Assembly: GCF_022835695.1 (NCBI RefSeq) | Contig: NZ_BQUV01000005.1 | Location: 542,806-606,805, forward strand | Direction of reading: 5' to 3' | DNA length: 64,000 nucleotides | From: Bradyrhizobium sp. Ce-3 | Lineage (GTDB): Bacteria > Pseudomonadota > Alphaproteobacteria > Rhizobiales > Xanthobacteraceae | Shown: piece by piece, positions 63,913 through 64,000 of the stretch | How positions within the stretch are numbered: the stretch's first letter is position 1 | Layout of the letters: each line of letters opens with the position of its first letter | Translations under genes and position numbers: made by a program | The notes under the pieces: generated by a model | The model's input: only the letters and a program-made list of their open reading frames with translations | Database searches by the model: none | Told to the model about the DNA's origin: nothing

Positions 63913-64000
63913 CTGGAAAGTCTGTCATGATGGGGTGGGCGGGAAGCCGTTGGGTCCTTGGCGCTTGACGCCGTGAGCCGGCTCGGTCTCCCGCCCGTTC

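Overview
This is a high-GC alphaproteobacterial chromosome segment, most likely Bradyrhizobium or a close relative. The evidence is the protein set (RecA, GcvTHP, Icd, and rhizobial small proteins of unknown function), a GAAC-N7-GAAC SOS box in front of recA, and several dispersed palindromic intergenic repeats of the kind found in bradyrhizobia. No integrase, transposase, CRISPR array, tRNA or rRNA was seen.

Layout. (1) 1-6.3 kb: the 5' end of an Rrf2/NsrR-type NO regulator divergent from a group III truncated haemoglobin with an NsrR-like 11-1-11 palindrome between them; two small membrane proteins divergent from an XRE/MmyB-type regulator; a DsbA-like oxidoreductase; a NIPSNAP protein; a transglutaminase-like protein; a GNAT protein. 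(2) 6.4-11.9 kb: an SDR, a lipoprotein, a small secreted protein, a secreted caspase-like protein and a PQQ dehydrogenase. (3) 12.1-19.2 kb: a type I restriction-modification operon (hsdM-hsdS-accessory-hsdR) with base use unlike its surroundings. The accessory gene, between hsdS and hsdR, has a PD-(D/E)XK-nuclease-like signature and is the most interesting candidate for new biology. (4) 19.7-25 kb: HdeA-like, thioesterase, amidase and then a run of tiny genes, several too short for ordinary gene calling. (5) 25.2-29.6 kb: recA followed by three tandem paralogues of unknown function, the middle one frameshifted. (6) 29.6-43 kb: thioesterase, the glycine cleavage operon gcvT-gcvH-gcvP behind a tandem glycine riboswitch, alaS, a cyclic-nucleotide-gated potassium channel, icd, and an alpha/beta hydrolase fused to a membrane domain. 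(7) 43-53.4 kb: a TrmJ-like methyltransferase fused to a DUF559-like nuclease domain, a catalase-like haem protein, three AraC regulators (two of them a duplication that includes the promoter), an EmrAB-type efflux operon and an MBL-fold hydrolase. Three of these transcription units share a 20-bp-spaced direct-repeat element and look like one regulon. (8) 53.5-64 kb: a LivJ-type binding protein, an RTX-type calcium-binding protein, a broken PACE efflux gene divergent from a LysR regulator, an SDR, and a TetR-linked set of OsmC, acyl-CoA dehydrogenase-like, rhodanese and NrtA/CmpA-like binding protein genes with a candidate TetR operator.

The window is therefore mostly core chromosome with stress-response cassettes (NO, peroxide, drug efflux, acid, organic hydroperoxide), each carrying its own local regulator, plus one probable horizontally acquired defence operon. 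Assignments come from reading motifs and family resemblance; no database search was run.
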